A DNA stretch of 64,000 nucleotides from positions 62,001 through 126,000 of the forward strand of contig NZ_WGDD01000054.1 of assembly GCF_015493435.1 (NCBI RefSeq), written 5' to 3'. A program made the position numbers and the translations under genes. Source of the stretch: Sulfurovum sp. GTDB taxonomy: Bacteria; Campylobacterota; Campylobacteria; Campylobacterales; Sulfurovaceae. The notes under the pieces were generated by a model. It saw only the letters and a program-made list of their open reading frames with translations, was not told where the DNA came from and did not search any database. The stretch's first letter is position 1. Each line of letters starts with the position of its first letter. Below are positions 17,757-24,501 of this stretch, piece after piece.

Positions 17757-18766
17757 TGAAAAGATTGTCACTTCCGCTATTGGCGGCAGCTGCATTGCTC
17801 TTTTCCGGCTGTAGTTCAAAACAGTATTTTGAACCGGCGCAAACGTATTCTGCTTCCTATGCCACGTCCACATACGGCAGCAAGATCGTTGACCTGAGCC
17901 GTGACGGTGCTACACTCCAGAACGGCCAGTATATCGGAAAAAAAGGTGTACAGCATATCAACCTTGGCGAGGGATACAGATTTTTAAGTGAAAGTTCTGC
18001 TTATGTTCTTGCCGGAAATGCAGAAGGAAAACTGAAAATCATCAATAAAAAGAGCGGTAAAACAATACGTACTGTCGATCTCGAAGTCCCTATTGTTTCT
18101 GCTTCCGTACATAACGGTATGATTGCCTATATCCTGAACAGCAATGCCTTTGGGATTTACAGTATCAAGGCCAACAAAAAAGTGATGGAAAACCGTTCCG
18201 AAGTTACCTATGCTATCGACACGAGAGCAGCGAGTCCCATGTTTATTGATTCACTGGTGGTCATGCCTATGCTCGATGGCAAACTGATTGTACTTGATTC
18301 GAACAATCCTGTGGATGCCAAAGTGATCTATCTGAGCAGTGACAAAGTTTTCAATAATGTGATCTTCCTTGACCGTATGGGAGACACCATGGTGGCGGCA
18401 ACTCCGGAAAAGCTTATTACACTGGGGGTAGACGGACAGATGGAGTATCGTGCCGAAATCTCGGATGTGGCAGTATCGGGAAGTACGATTTATCTTTTCC
18501 AAAAAGACGGGGAGATTCTCAAGCTTAACAGAATGCTTGAAGTCCTGGCGCAAAAGAAATTCAAATATGCACATTATGCTGCATCCACCGCTTTTGGCGG
18601 AAAGGTATATGCACTTGACCAGCAGGGAGCGCTTATTGTGCTCTCTTCCGATCTGAAAAAACATAAGATCTACGACCTTGGCGAAGTGGAAACTCCTGTA
18701 TTTATAGGTGGTCACAAGCTGTATAAAGACGGAAAGATCATTGATCTTTCCAAGCTGGGCTATTGA
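17756..18766 (+). CDS. BamB-like outer-membrane lipoprotein (beta-propeller)
   Basis: 336 residues with a lipoprotein signal peptide ending in a lipobox (LLFSGC, Cys about residue 20). The rest is a run of short beta-rich repeats separated by turns such as SGKTIRTVDLE, DGKLIVLDSNN and GKVYALDQQGALIVLSSD, as in PQQ/WD-like beta-propellers. BamB helps the BAM complex fold outer-membrane proteins. The start overlaps the preceding stop (TAATG), so the two genes are translationally coupled. The BamB identity rests on lipobox, propeller repeats and the YfgM-like neighbour; a different propeller lipoprotein remains possible. Confidence 0.65.
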   Translation: MKRLSLPLLAAAALLFSGCSSKQYFEPAQTYSASYATSTYGSKIVDLSRDGATLQNGQYIGKKGVQHINLGEGYRFLSESSAYVLAGNAEGKLKIINKKSGKTIRTVDLEVPIVSASVHNGMIAYILNSNAFGIYSIKANKKVMENRSEVTYAIDTRAASPMFIDSLVVMPMLDGKLIVLDSNNPVDAKVIYLSSDKVFNNVIFLDRMGDTMVAATPEKLITLGVDGQMEYRAEISDVAVSGSTIYLFQKDGEILKLNRMLEVLAQKKFKYAHYAASTAFGGKVYALDQQGALIVLSSDLKKHKIYDLGEVETPVFIGGHKLYKDGKIIDLSKLGY

Positions 18767-18773
18767 CAAAAAA

Positions 18774-19589
18774 GTGAGCGATATACTCGTTGCGTTTGAA
18801 GAGTACATCGCTGTAACGCGGGCACTGGACAGCCTTACCGTCTCTTCCTACCTCAATGATCTGAAACAGCTTGAAGATTTTTCCCAAAAGCCGCTTCTCA
18901 AAATAGAGACTGCGGATGTCCTCTCCTTTCTCTCTACATTTGAAAACAAACGTACCCTCAATAGAAAACTTTCCTCTGTCAATACCTTTTTTCACTTCTG
19001 CCATGTACAGAAATTTACCCATGAAAAAATCAGGATTCCTATGGCAAAGCTGCCGCGGAATCTTCCAAAATATCTTTCTGCAGAAGAGATCATGGAGGGA
19101 GTGTCACTCATTGATAAAAGTACGGTAATGGGTCTGCGAGACTATGCGCTGATCCTTTTTCTCTATGCCAGCGGATGCCGCATCAGCGAAGCATTGGCTG
19201 TACAGAGGAGTGATATTCTCGAAGGGTGGCTTAAAATACGTTTTGCCAAAGGAGAGAAAGAACGTGTCGTACCGCTGGCCCCCCTTTCCATAGAGGCACT
19301 GGAAGCCTATCTTGCCGCACAAGATATGAGCAGCAGTGCTATTTGGCTCAATTACCGGGGTGAACAGCTCAGCCGTATTTCCGCCTATAAGATCGTTAAA
19401 AAGTACCTGGGGGTCTCCCCGCATGTTTTACGCCATTCGTTTGCTTCATCCCTCATTATAGGAGGGGCTGACCTGCGTGTGGTTCAGGAACTGCTTGGTC
19501 ACAGTTCACTGGAAACAACGCAGATATACACACATATTCAGAAACAGAATCTTGCCGATACTATGCGAAGCTTTCATCCGCTTGCATAA
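18774..19589 (+). CDS. Tyrosine recombinase of the Xer family
   Basis: Site-specific recombinase, probably for chromosome dimer resolution. It has an N-terminal SAM-like core-binding domain (about 1-85) and a catalytic domain with all the expected residues: R136 (SGCRISEA), K159 (AKGEKERVV), H217 and R220 (PHVLRHSF), H243 (LLGHSSLETT) and nucleophile Y252 (QIYTHI). GTG 18774 is the most likely start, 5 bp after the bamB-like stop; the open frame extends further upstream inside that gene. At 271 residues it is XerC/D-sized, shorter than the roughly 350-residue XerH of Helicobacter and Campylobacter. No dif site was recognised in the window. Confidence 0.85.
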   Translation: MSDILVAFEEYIAVTRALDSLTVSSYLNDLKQLEDFSQKPLLKIETADVLSFLSTFENKRTLNRKLSSVNTFFHFCHVQKFTHEKIRIPMAKLPRNLPKYLSAEEIMEGVSLIDKSTVMGLRDYALILFLYASGCRISEALAVQRSDILEGWLKIRFAKGEKERVVPLAPLSIEALEAYLAAQDMSSSAIWLNYRGEQLSRISAYKIVKKYLGVSPHVLRHSFASSLIIGGADLRVVQELLGHSSLETTQIYTHIQKQNLADTMRSFHPLA

Positions 19590-19655
19590 AGTCGATCACT
19601 TCCCGGTACTGCATGATTAATGGATACCAAATCGACCCTTGGGTATGATAAAACT

Positions 19656-19991
19656 ATGAAAGAGATCGTAGAGTATTTACAGCAAAAGAACATTATTTTC
19701 AAATCTTTGGAAGAGGTTGCCCCAAAAGAAGTGGGTTCAAGAAAAAAGGTTAGGCTTTATATCGGCGTGGATCTCAAAGGCTTTTATGCACTGGCAGTAC
19801 TGCTTGAAAAAAAAAGCAGGGTCTTGAGAAAAGAGGCTGAAGTACTGATGGCTCTGCATGAAAAGCTGGAAGGTTTTATCGGCAGCAAGATCACCAAAAA
19901 GTATATCATTATCAAAGCGCCGCTCTGTTCCAAGGCTAAAACTCTGCTGGAAGAAAATGGCTGGAAGGTGATGCATGTTTGGCAATCGTGA
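19656..19991 (+). CDS. Small basic protein of unknown function
   Basis: About 111 residues from ATG 19656 (an in-frame start at 19620 would add 12). It is lysine-rich with no signal peptide. A plausible alpha/beta pattern (RLYIGVDLKGFYALAVLLEKKS, then KKYIIIKAPLCSKAKTLLEENGWKV) could be a small nuclease- or ferredoxin-like fold, but no family is recognised. A TATGAT lies directly before ATG 19656. It sits between xer and coaX on the same strand, with codon use like its neighbours. Confidence 0.6.
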   Translation: MKEIVEYLQQKNIIFKSLEEVAPKEVGSRKKVRLYIGVDLKGFYALAVLLEKKSRVLRKEAEVLMALHEKLEGFIGSKITKKYIIIKAPLCSKAKTLLEENGWKVMHVWQS

Positions 19992-20076
19992 ACTGCTTCC
20001 TGCTTGTAACGCAGGAACCGAAACGGTCATAATGAACTGGAGCCTTGAAGGCTGGAAGCTTAAGGAAGAACAGTGA
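19975..20076 (+). CDS. Possible 33-residue ORF overlapping the coaX start
   Basis: ATG 19975 opens a 33-codon frame that begins inside the end of the preceding gene and stops with TGA overlapping the coaX GTG (GTGA). It contains two small inverted repeats (stem TTCCTGC/GCAGGAA at 19997-20017 and AGCCTTGAAGGCT near 20041). It could serve only to couple translation into coaX, or be chance. It has no own ribosome site. Confidence 0.25.
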   Translation: MFGNRELLPACNAGTETVIMNWSLEGWKLKEEQ

Positions 20077-20699
20077 ATAGCTTGTTAGCTGATATCGGAA
20101 ATACCCATTTTCATATCTATGACGGTGGAAGTGTGGAACATTGGACGTATGATGAGGCCATAGACAAATATGCCGACAGACCATTGAAGTATATCTCCGT
20201 CAACGCAAAAATAGAAGAAAAAATCGGACAGATAGCACTATGGGAGAATATCTCCGCCCTGATCCGCATACCCAATGAATACGAAACAATGGGAGTGGAC
20301 AGAAAAGCCTTCTGTCTGAGCCATGACAACGGAGTTTTTATTGATGCGGGCTCGGCGATCACCGTTGATGTGATGCAAAGGGGTATTTACCGGGGCGGTT
20401 ATATTTTTCCCGGTATCAGAGCAATGCTGGAAAGCTATAAGCGTATATCGCCTGTACTGGATGTTCCGCTGGATAGACACATTGATGTTACCAGGCTTCC
20501 TCTTACAACCAAAGAGCAGATAAGCTATGGTATAATCGCGTCAATAAAAGCCCTTATAGATAGACACAGTAATGGACAGATGCTCTATTTTACCGGAGGA
20601 GACGGCAAATTTATGGCTGGCTTCTTTCGTCATGCTGTCTATGATGAGGCACTGGTGTTCAAGGGGATGGAACATGCCCTGGCCCAATTCAAAGATTAA
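20073..20699 (+). CDS. coaX: Type III pantothenate kinase CoaX
   Basis: First step of coenzyme A synthesis: phosphorylates pantothenate with ATP. Family motifs are present: LLADIGNTHFHIYD (phosphate loop), TMGVDRKAF, FIDAGSAITVDV with the catalytic aspartate, and GGYIFPGIRAM. At 208 residues it is slightly short, as in Helicobacter. The start is GTG 20073, preceded by AAGGAAGAA at proper spacing. Confidence 0.92.
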   Translation: MNSLLADIGNTHFHIYDGGSVEHWTYDEAIDKYADRPLKYISVNAKIEEKIGQIALWENISALIRIPNEYETMGVDRKAFCLSHDNGVFIDAGSAITVDVMQRGIYRGGYIFPGIRAMLESYKRISPVLDVPLDRHIDVTRLPLTTKEQISYGIIASIKALIDRHSNGQMLYFTGGDGKFMAGFFRHAVYDEALVFKGMEHALAQFKD

Positions 20700-20752
20700 A
20701 GATTAAAGTTGAAAATTAAAAATTTTTGGTTTTATAGTAAAGGTAAAATGAA

Positions 20753-21373
20753 ATGTTGACCGTAGCACTTCCAAAAGGAAGAATTGCAGAGCAGACTTTG
20801 GAGATCTTTGCGGAGATCTTTGGCGGAGAGTTCACCTTCGAGGGGCGTGAACTCATTATGGAAAAAGAGGGATTTTGTTTTCTCAATGTACGCAACCAGG
20901 ATGTACCGACCTATGTGGAACACGGTGCAGCGGATATTGGTGTGGTTGGTCTTGATGTCATTACCGAAAAAGAGCTTGACATCATACAGCTTCTTGATAT
21001 GCAGTTGGGAAAATGCAAAGTGGCCATTGGTATCAAAAATGAAGATGAACTCGACTGGAGCCGTCCCAATATCAAAGTGGCCACCAAAATGGTCAACATC
21101 GCCAAAAATTATTTTGCACAGAAAGCGGTCGGCGTGGAAGTAGTCAAACTCTATGGTTCCATTGAACTTGCTCCGCTTGTCGGCCTGGCAGATGCCATTG
21201 TAGATATTGTCGAGACAGGCAATACTATGAGAGAGAACGGCTTGAAGGTGGCAGAAGACATTATGGACTCTTCCGCACATCTTATTGCGAACAAGAACAG
21301 TTTTTACAGCAAAAAAGAGGAAATACTCTCTTTGTATGAAAAGATCAAAACTGTCGTAGAAAGAAATGCCTAA
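20753..21373 (+). CDS. hisG: ATP phosphoribosyltransferase, short form HisG
   Basis: First enzyme of histidine synthesis, joining ATP and PRPP. It begins LTVALPKGRIAEQ and contains PTYVEHGAADIGVVGLDV, KVATKMVNIAKNYF and LADAIVDIVETGNTMRENGL, which are HisG catalytic-core blocks. At 206 residues it lacks the regulatory C-terminal domain of the long form. Short HisG normally needs the HisRS-like partner HisZ, which is not in this window. AAAGG precedes ATG 20753. It overlaps the next gene by 8 bp. Confidence 0.93.
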   Translation: MLTVALPKGRIAEQTLEIFAEIFGGEFTFEGRELIMEKEGFCFLNVRNQDVPTYVEHGAADIGVVGLDVITEKELDIIQLLDMQLGKCKVAIGIKNEDELDWSRPNIKVATKMVNIAKNYFAQKAVGVEVVKLYGSIELAPLVGLADAIVDIVETGNTMRENGLKVAEDIMDSSAHLIANKNSFYSKKEEILSLYEKIKTVVERNA

Positions 21374-22079
21374 CACTTCGGATTCTCTTGACCTCTACGC
21401 CAAGGTAGAGGACCTTCTCGGCGTGAAGGAGGCTGCTCCAGGCCTCTATGCCCATTACCTGCTTTTTCTCAACACCATCACATGCGATTCACTGTTGGAT
21501 GTAGGCTGTGGTTCCGGGGACTTCCTGCGGCAGATGCAGGGTGCTCTGGCCATTCCTGAAGTCAAAGGGATCGACCTCAGTCCGCTTATGATAGAGCGGA
21601 CATCCGAACAGGGATTCGAGGCAGAATGTATCGACCTGTGTGAGATGCAAGGTACCTACGATGTGATCACCGCAGTTTTTGACATGCTGAACTATCTGGA
21701 TAAAACACAGTTGAAACGATTCCTCGGCTGTGTCAGGGAGCATCTCAATGAGGGCGGATATTTTCTCTGCGATATCAATACGCTGTACGGCTTTGAAAAT
21801 GTAGCTGTTGGCTCTTATATCGTAGATGATGACGAAAGATTTCTAACAGTGGACAGTGACTTTGAAGCGGGTGAATATATCTCGGAATTCACATTGTTTG
21901 AAAAAGAAGGTGAATGTTTTAAAAAATTGCAGGAGACGATCCGACAGTATTATCATACGGTGGATGAATTGCTTGCATTAAGTGGTTTGGAGCTGGTAAG
22001 TTCTGATGAGGTCAATCTCTATGAATTGGAAAATGCGGATAAAAATTTTATGGTATTAAGGAAAATGCAGGGTGCGTAA
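21366..22079 (+). CDS. Class I SAM-dependent methyltransferase
   Basis: 237 residues. SAM-binding motif I is LLDVGCGSGDFLRQM, followed by acidic motif II (VKGIDLSPLMIERT), the post-motif TYDVITAVFDMLNYLDK, and LNEGGYFLCDINT. The substrate is unknown. It overlaps the end of hisG by 8 bp, so it is translationally coupled to it, which does not by itself prove a role in histidine synthesis. Confidence 0.8.
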   Translation: MPNTSDSLDLYAKVEDLLGVKEAAPGLYAHYLLFLNTITCDSLLDVGCGSGDFLRQMQGALAIPEVKGIDLSPLMIERTSEQGFEAECIDLCEMQGTYDVITAVFDMLNYLDKTQLKRFLGCVREHLNEGGYFLCDINTLYGFENVAVGSYIVDDDERFLTVDSDFEAGEYISEFTLFEKEGECFKKLQETIRQYYHTVDELLALSGLELVSSDEVNLYELENADKNFMVLRKMQGA

Positions 22080-22092
22080 AGATGCACCCTGC
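22067..22092 (-). terminator. 9-bp perfect hairpin between convergent methyltransferase gene and rpsR
   Basis: GCAGGGTGC and GCACCCTGC form a perfect stem around an 8-nt loop that contains the methyltransferase stop codon. On the minus strand it is followed by ATTTTCC, giving a usable intrinsic terminator for rpsF-ssb-rpsR. On plus it lacks a T-run. Confidence 0.65.
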
Positions 22093-22102
22093 TGCACGCA
22101 AT

Positions 22103-22366
22103 CTATTTGAGAAGTTCAAACGGATTTTCTACAACATTCTTTCTATCTACGATATAAGGAATGAGTGCTGTCTGTCTTGCTCTTTTGATCGCTACGGTTA
22201 CCATTTCCTGGTGACGTTTACAGTTACCTGTCAATCTTCTTGGCATGATCTTGAATCTTTCGCTCAAACTGAATTTAAGCGCATTCAAGTCTTTGTAGTC
22301 AATGAAATCGACTTTCTGCTCACAATATTTACAATATCTCTTTTTAAATTTTCTTCTTTCTGCCAT
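22103..22366 (-). CDS. rpsR: 30S ribosomal protein S18
   Basis: 87 residues starting [17 protein letters not shown], a zinc-ribbon-type CxxC variant of S18, then the conserved [33 protein letters not shown] core that contacts 16S rRNA. It is the last gene of the standard rpsF-ssb-rpsR unit, 11 bp after ssb, with GGAGAAAC before its ATG. Confidence 0.96.
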   Translation of the reverse strand: MAERRKFKKRYCKYCEQKVDFIDYKDLNALKFSLSERFKIMPRRLTGNCKRHQEMVTVAIKRARQTALIPYIVDRKNVVENPFELLK

Positions 22367-22377
22367 GGGTGTTTCTC

Positions 22378-22878
22378 CTAAAACGGTATTTCATCTTCGT
22401 TGATGTCTATTTCCGGGATGTTCTGTACGGGTGTCTGCTGTTGCTGTTGCGGTGCAGCCTGGGGTGCGCTCTGAGAAGGTGCCGGCTGTGAGTAAGTGTT
22501 CTGCGCCTGAGGTGTGTTATATCCGCCCTGTGCCGCCATCTGCTCACTCTGGCCTTTTGTATCGAGCATCTGCAGGTTCTCTACTGTGACTGAATGCTTG
22601 CTTCTCTTTGTGCCGTCCTGTGCTGTCCACTGGTCAAGCTTTAACCTGCCATCCACTAAAACTTTGCTTCCCTTACGTAAATACTGGTTGGCAATTTCAG
22701 CAGTTCTGCCAAAGAAGGTCAGGTCTACAAAAAGTACTTCCTCTTTCTGCTCACCTGTCTGAGACTTGAATTTGCGTGAAGTGGCAATGGCCGTATTTCC
22801 GATGGCCGAACCACCCTGCGTATATCTTATCTCTACGTCTCTGGTAAGGTTTCCTGCTAAAATTATCTTGTTGTACAT
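22378..22878 (-). CDS. ssb: Single-stranded DNA-binding protein
   Basis: 166 residues: an N-terminal OB-fold ([20 protein letters not shown] to about residue 105), a Gln/Pro/Ala-rich flexible linker, and the acidic tip ending DEIPF that docks DNA-repair partners. It lies between rpsF and rpsR in the usual order, with AGGAGA before ATG. Confidence 0.96.
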   Translation of the reverse strand: MYNKIILAGNLTRDVEIRYTQGGSAIGNTAIATSRKFKSQTGEQKEEVLFVDLTFFGRTAEIANQYLRKGSKVLVDGRLKLDQWTAQDGTKRSKHSVTVENLQMLDTKGQSEQMAAQGGYNTPQAQNTYSQPAPSQSAPQAAPQQQQQTPVQNIPEIDINEDEIPF

Positions 22879-22899
22879 AAGGTTTCTCCTGTGGGTCGA

Positions 22900-23286
22900 T
22901 TACGCTTCTGTTGTTTCTTCGGCTTTTGCTTCTGGAGCAGGTGCTTCCGCTTTTTTACCGGCAGCAGCAACAAGCTTGTCAAATTGAGCGATCTCTTTGT
23001 TTTTTACATATTTTACAGTGAGAAACTTAATGACCTCTTCGTTGATCTTCAGATTTCTTTCGATCTCTGCGATCGCATCGCCGTTCGCTTTGTAGAAAAG
23101 CACAGTATAGTACCCTCTGTCATTCTTCTGTACAGGATACGCAAGTCTTCTCATACCCATATCGTCAGTAGCAAGAAGTTCTGCTTCTACTTTTGCAAGC
23201 ACATCTTTGATCTTCGCGATCTCGGCTGCTGTCTCTTCTTCTGTCAGTGTAGGCTTCACTACAAACAGTGTTTCATAACAATTCAT
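22900..23286 (-). CDS. rpsF: 30S ribosomal protein S6
   Basis: 128 residues. It starts MNCYETLFVVKPTLTEEE and contains DMGMRRLAYPVQKNDRGYYTVLFYKA, the S6 beta-sheet core that pairs with S18. It has an Ala/Glu-rich C-terminal tail after about residue 105, common in this phylum. First gene of the unit, with AAAGGAACA before ATG. A minus-strand TATTAT at 23370-23375 is the likely promoter, giving a leader of roughly 80 nt where S6:S18 autoregulation might act (inference). Confidence 0.96.
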   Translation of the reverse strand: MNCYETLFVVKPTLTEEETAAEIAKIKDVLAKVEAELLATDDMGMRRLAYPVQKNDRGYYTVLFYKANGDAIAEIERNLKINEEVIKFLTVKYVKNKEIAQFDKLVAAAGKKAEAPAPEAKAEETTEA

Positions 23287-23424
23287 GTTGTTCCTTTTGG
23301 TTTAATAGCCCATTAAAAACGCGGATATTTCCTAACCGTCCAAAAATGAGCAAGAATTTTGGAAGCGATATAATACAGTTTTTCAGCTTCGTTTTTGTTG
23401 AAACAGTGTACGTATATTTTTGGC

Positions 23425-23527
23425 GTAGGTTTGGCCATGCCAAACGTTCACAATATAATGAATGCTGAAGAAATATATTGCCTTTTATACCATATCAGGA
23501 TTTAGCGTTTGGCACGGCCAAACCTAC
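23425..23527. repeat. 103-bp inverted-repeat (REP/MITE-like) element overlapping the holA stop
   Basis: The outer arms 23425-23446 and 23506-23527 are inverted copies of a 22-bp sequence beginning GTAGGTTTGGCC, with one mismatch. Each arm is itself palindromic (TTTGGC-N3-GCCAAA), so the element can form either one long or two short hairpins. The right arm contributes the holA stop codon (TAG, 23524-23526). No ORF lies inside. It occupies part of the 237-bp rpsF-holA gap; the rest (23287-23424) is AT-rich and probably holds the rpsF promoter. Confidence 0.7.
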
Positions 23528-24501
23528 AGATACCCCTGTATCTTGATCAGCATACTGTAGAGTAGCACTTCTCTCTGTGTCGCAGGAGCCTGTTTCATCT
23601 CTATCTCGCTCTCGAGGAGATGTTCGAAGATCTTGAGCAGGGAGGCAGATTTGACACGCAGCGCGAGCTGGGCCTTCTGCTCTTCGATCGGCTTGGGGAG
23701 TTTGTGGCCGAGAATGGCTGCGGAATCGACATGGCCGTGCAGTTTGATGTAGGCATGAAAGAGGAAGATCTGATTGACGAAGAACTGTGTCGATCGCAAC
23801 AGGTCGTTCTCATTTTCACCCAGATCAAGCAGTTTGGTGATGGTCGCGGTGATGGGCTTTTTGTTGAAAAGGTCTATGAGCAGCTGTTCCGTGGCAAGCG
23901 GTGCGGTGGAGTAGACCAGCCTGTCGATGTCCTTGCTGGTGATCGGAGTTTGGAGAATGGCAAGTTTGTCCAGTTCGTTGGTACAGAGGGCAATGTTGTT
24001 GTTGAGCAGAAGCATCAGATGCTGGAGTGCATAGTGGTCGATGTCAAGTCCGATATGCTGTGCTTTTTGCTGTAGTATGGCTACCCCTTCACGGATGTTT
24101 GCTTCGAAGAGGCGCACCCATGCACCGCCTTTCTTGTCAGTGAATGCCGACTGCATGCTTTTGGCCTCTTTGGCCGTGCCGTCGTAGAGGTAGAGGAAAT
24201 AGTTGTCGTCATTTTTGTTGGCCAGCGCTACCAGTACATCCAGTTCTTTCTTGTGTATCTTCTTGTCATGTTTGACTATCACCAGGTTGGTACCGCCAAA
24301 GAGCGAGGTCTGCGAAAGGAAATTCTTGGCCTGCTCGAAGTTCCATTCGTCGTAATAGAGGTTCAGCGCACTCTCTTTGGCATCGAGTTTTGTTCGGTAG
24401 AGTTCGACATAATGGTCCATCATGTAGTCATTTTCCCCAAAGATCAGTACGGCTTTGGGAAGTCCCTGTTTCAGACGCTGATCGAATTCTCTTTGATACA
24501 T
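23524..24501 (-). CDS. holA: DNA polymerase III subunit delta
   Basis: Clamp-loader wrench subunit that opens the beta clamp. 325 residues beginning MYQREFDQRLKQGLPKAVLIFGENDYMMDHYVELY, the typical epsilonproteobacterial HolA N-terminus, followed by the nonfunctional AAA+-like domain and a helical C-terminal collar. ATG 24501 overlaps the rnr stop by one base. Its stop codon lies inside an inverted-repeat element. Confidence 0.88.
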   Translation of the reverse strand: MYQREFDQRLKQGLPKAVLIFGENDYMMDHYVELYRTKLDAKESALNLYYDEWNFEQAKNFLSQTSLFGGTNLVIVKHDKKIHKKELDVLVALANKNDDNYFLYLYDGTAKEAKSMQSAFTDKKGGAWVRLFEANIREGVAILQQKAQHIGLDIDHYALQHLMLLLNNNIALCTNELDKLAILQTPITSKDIDRLVYSTAPLATEQLLIDLFNKKPITATITKLLDLGENENDLLRSTQFFVNQIFLFHAYIKLHGHVDSAAILGHKLPKPIEEQKAQLALRVKSASLLKIFEHLLESEIEMKQAPATQREVLLYSMLIKIQGYL

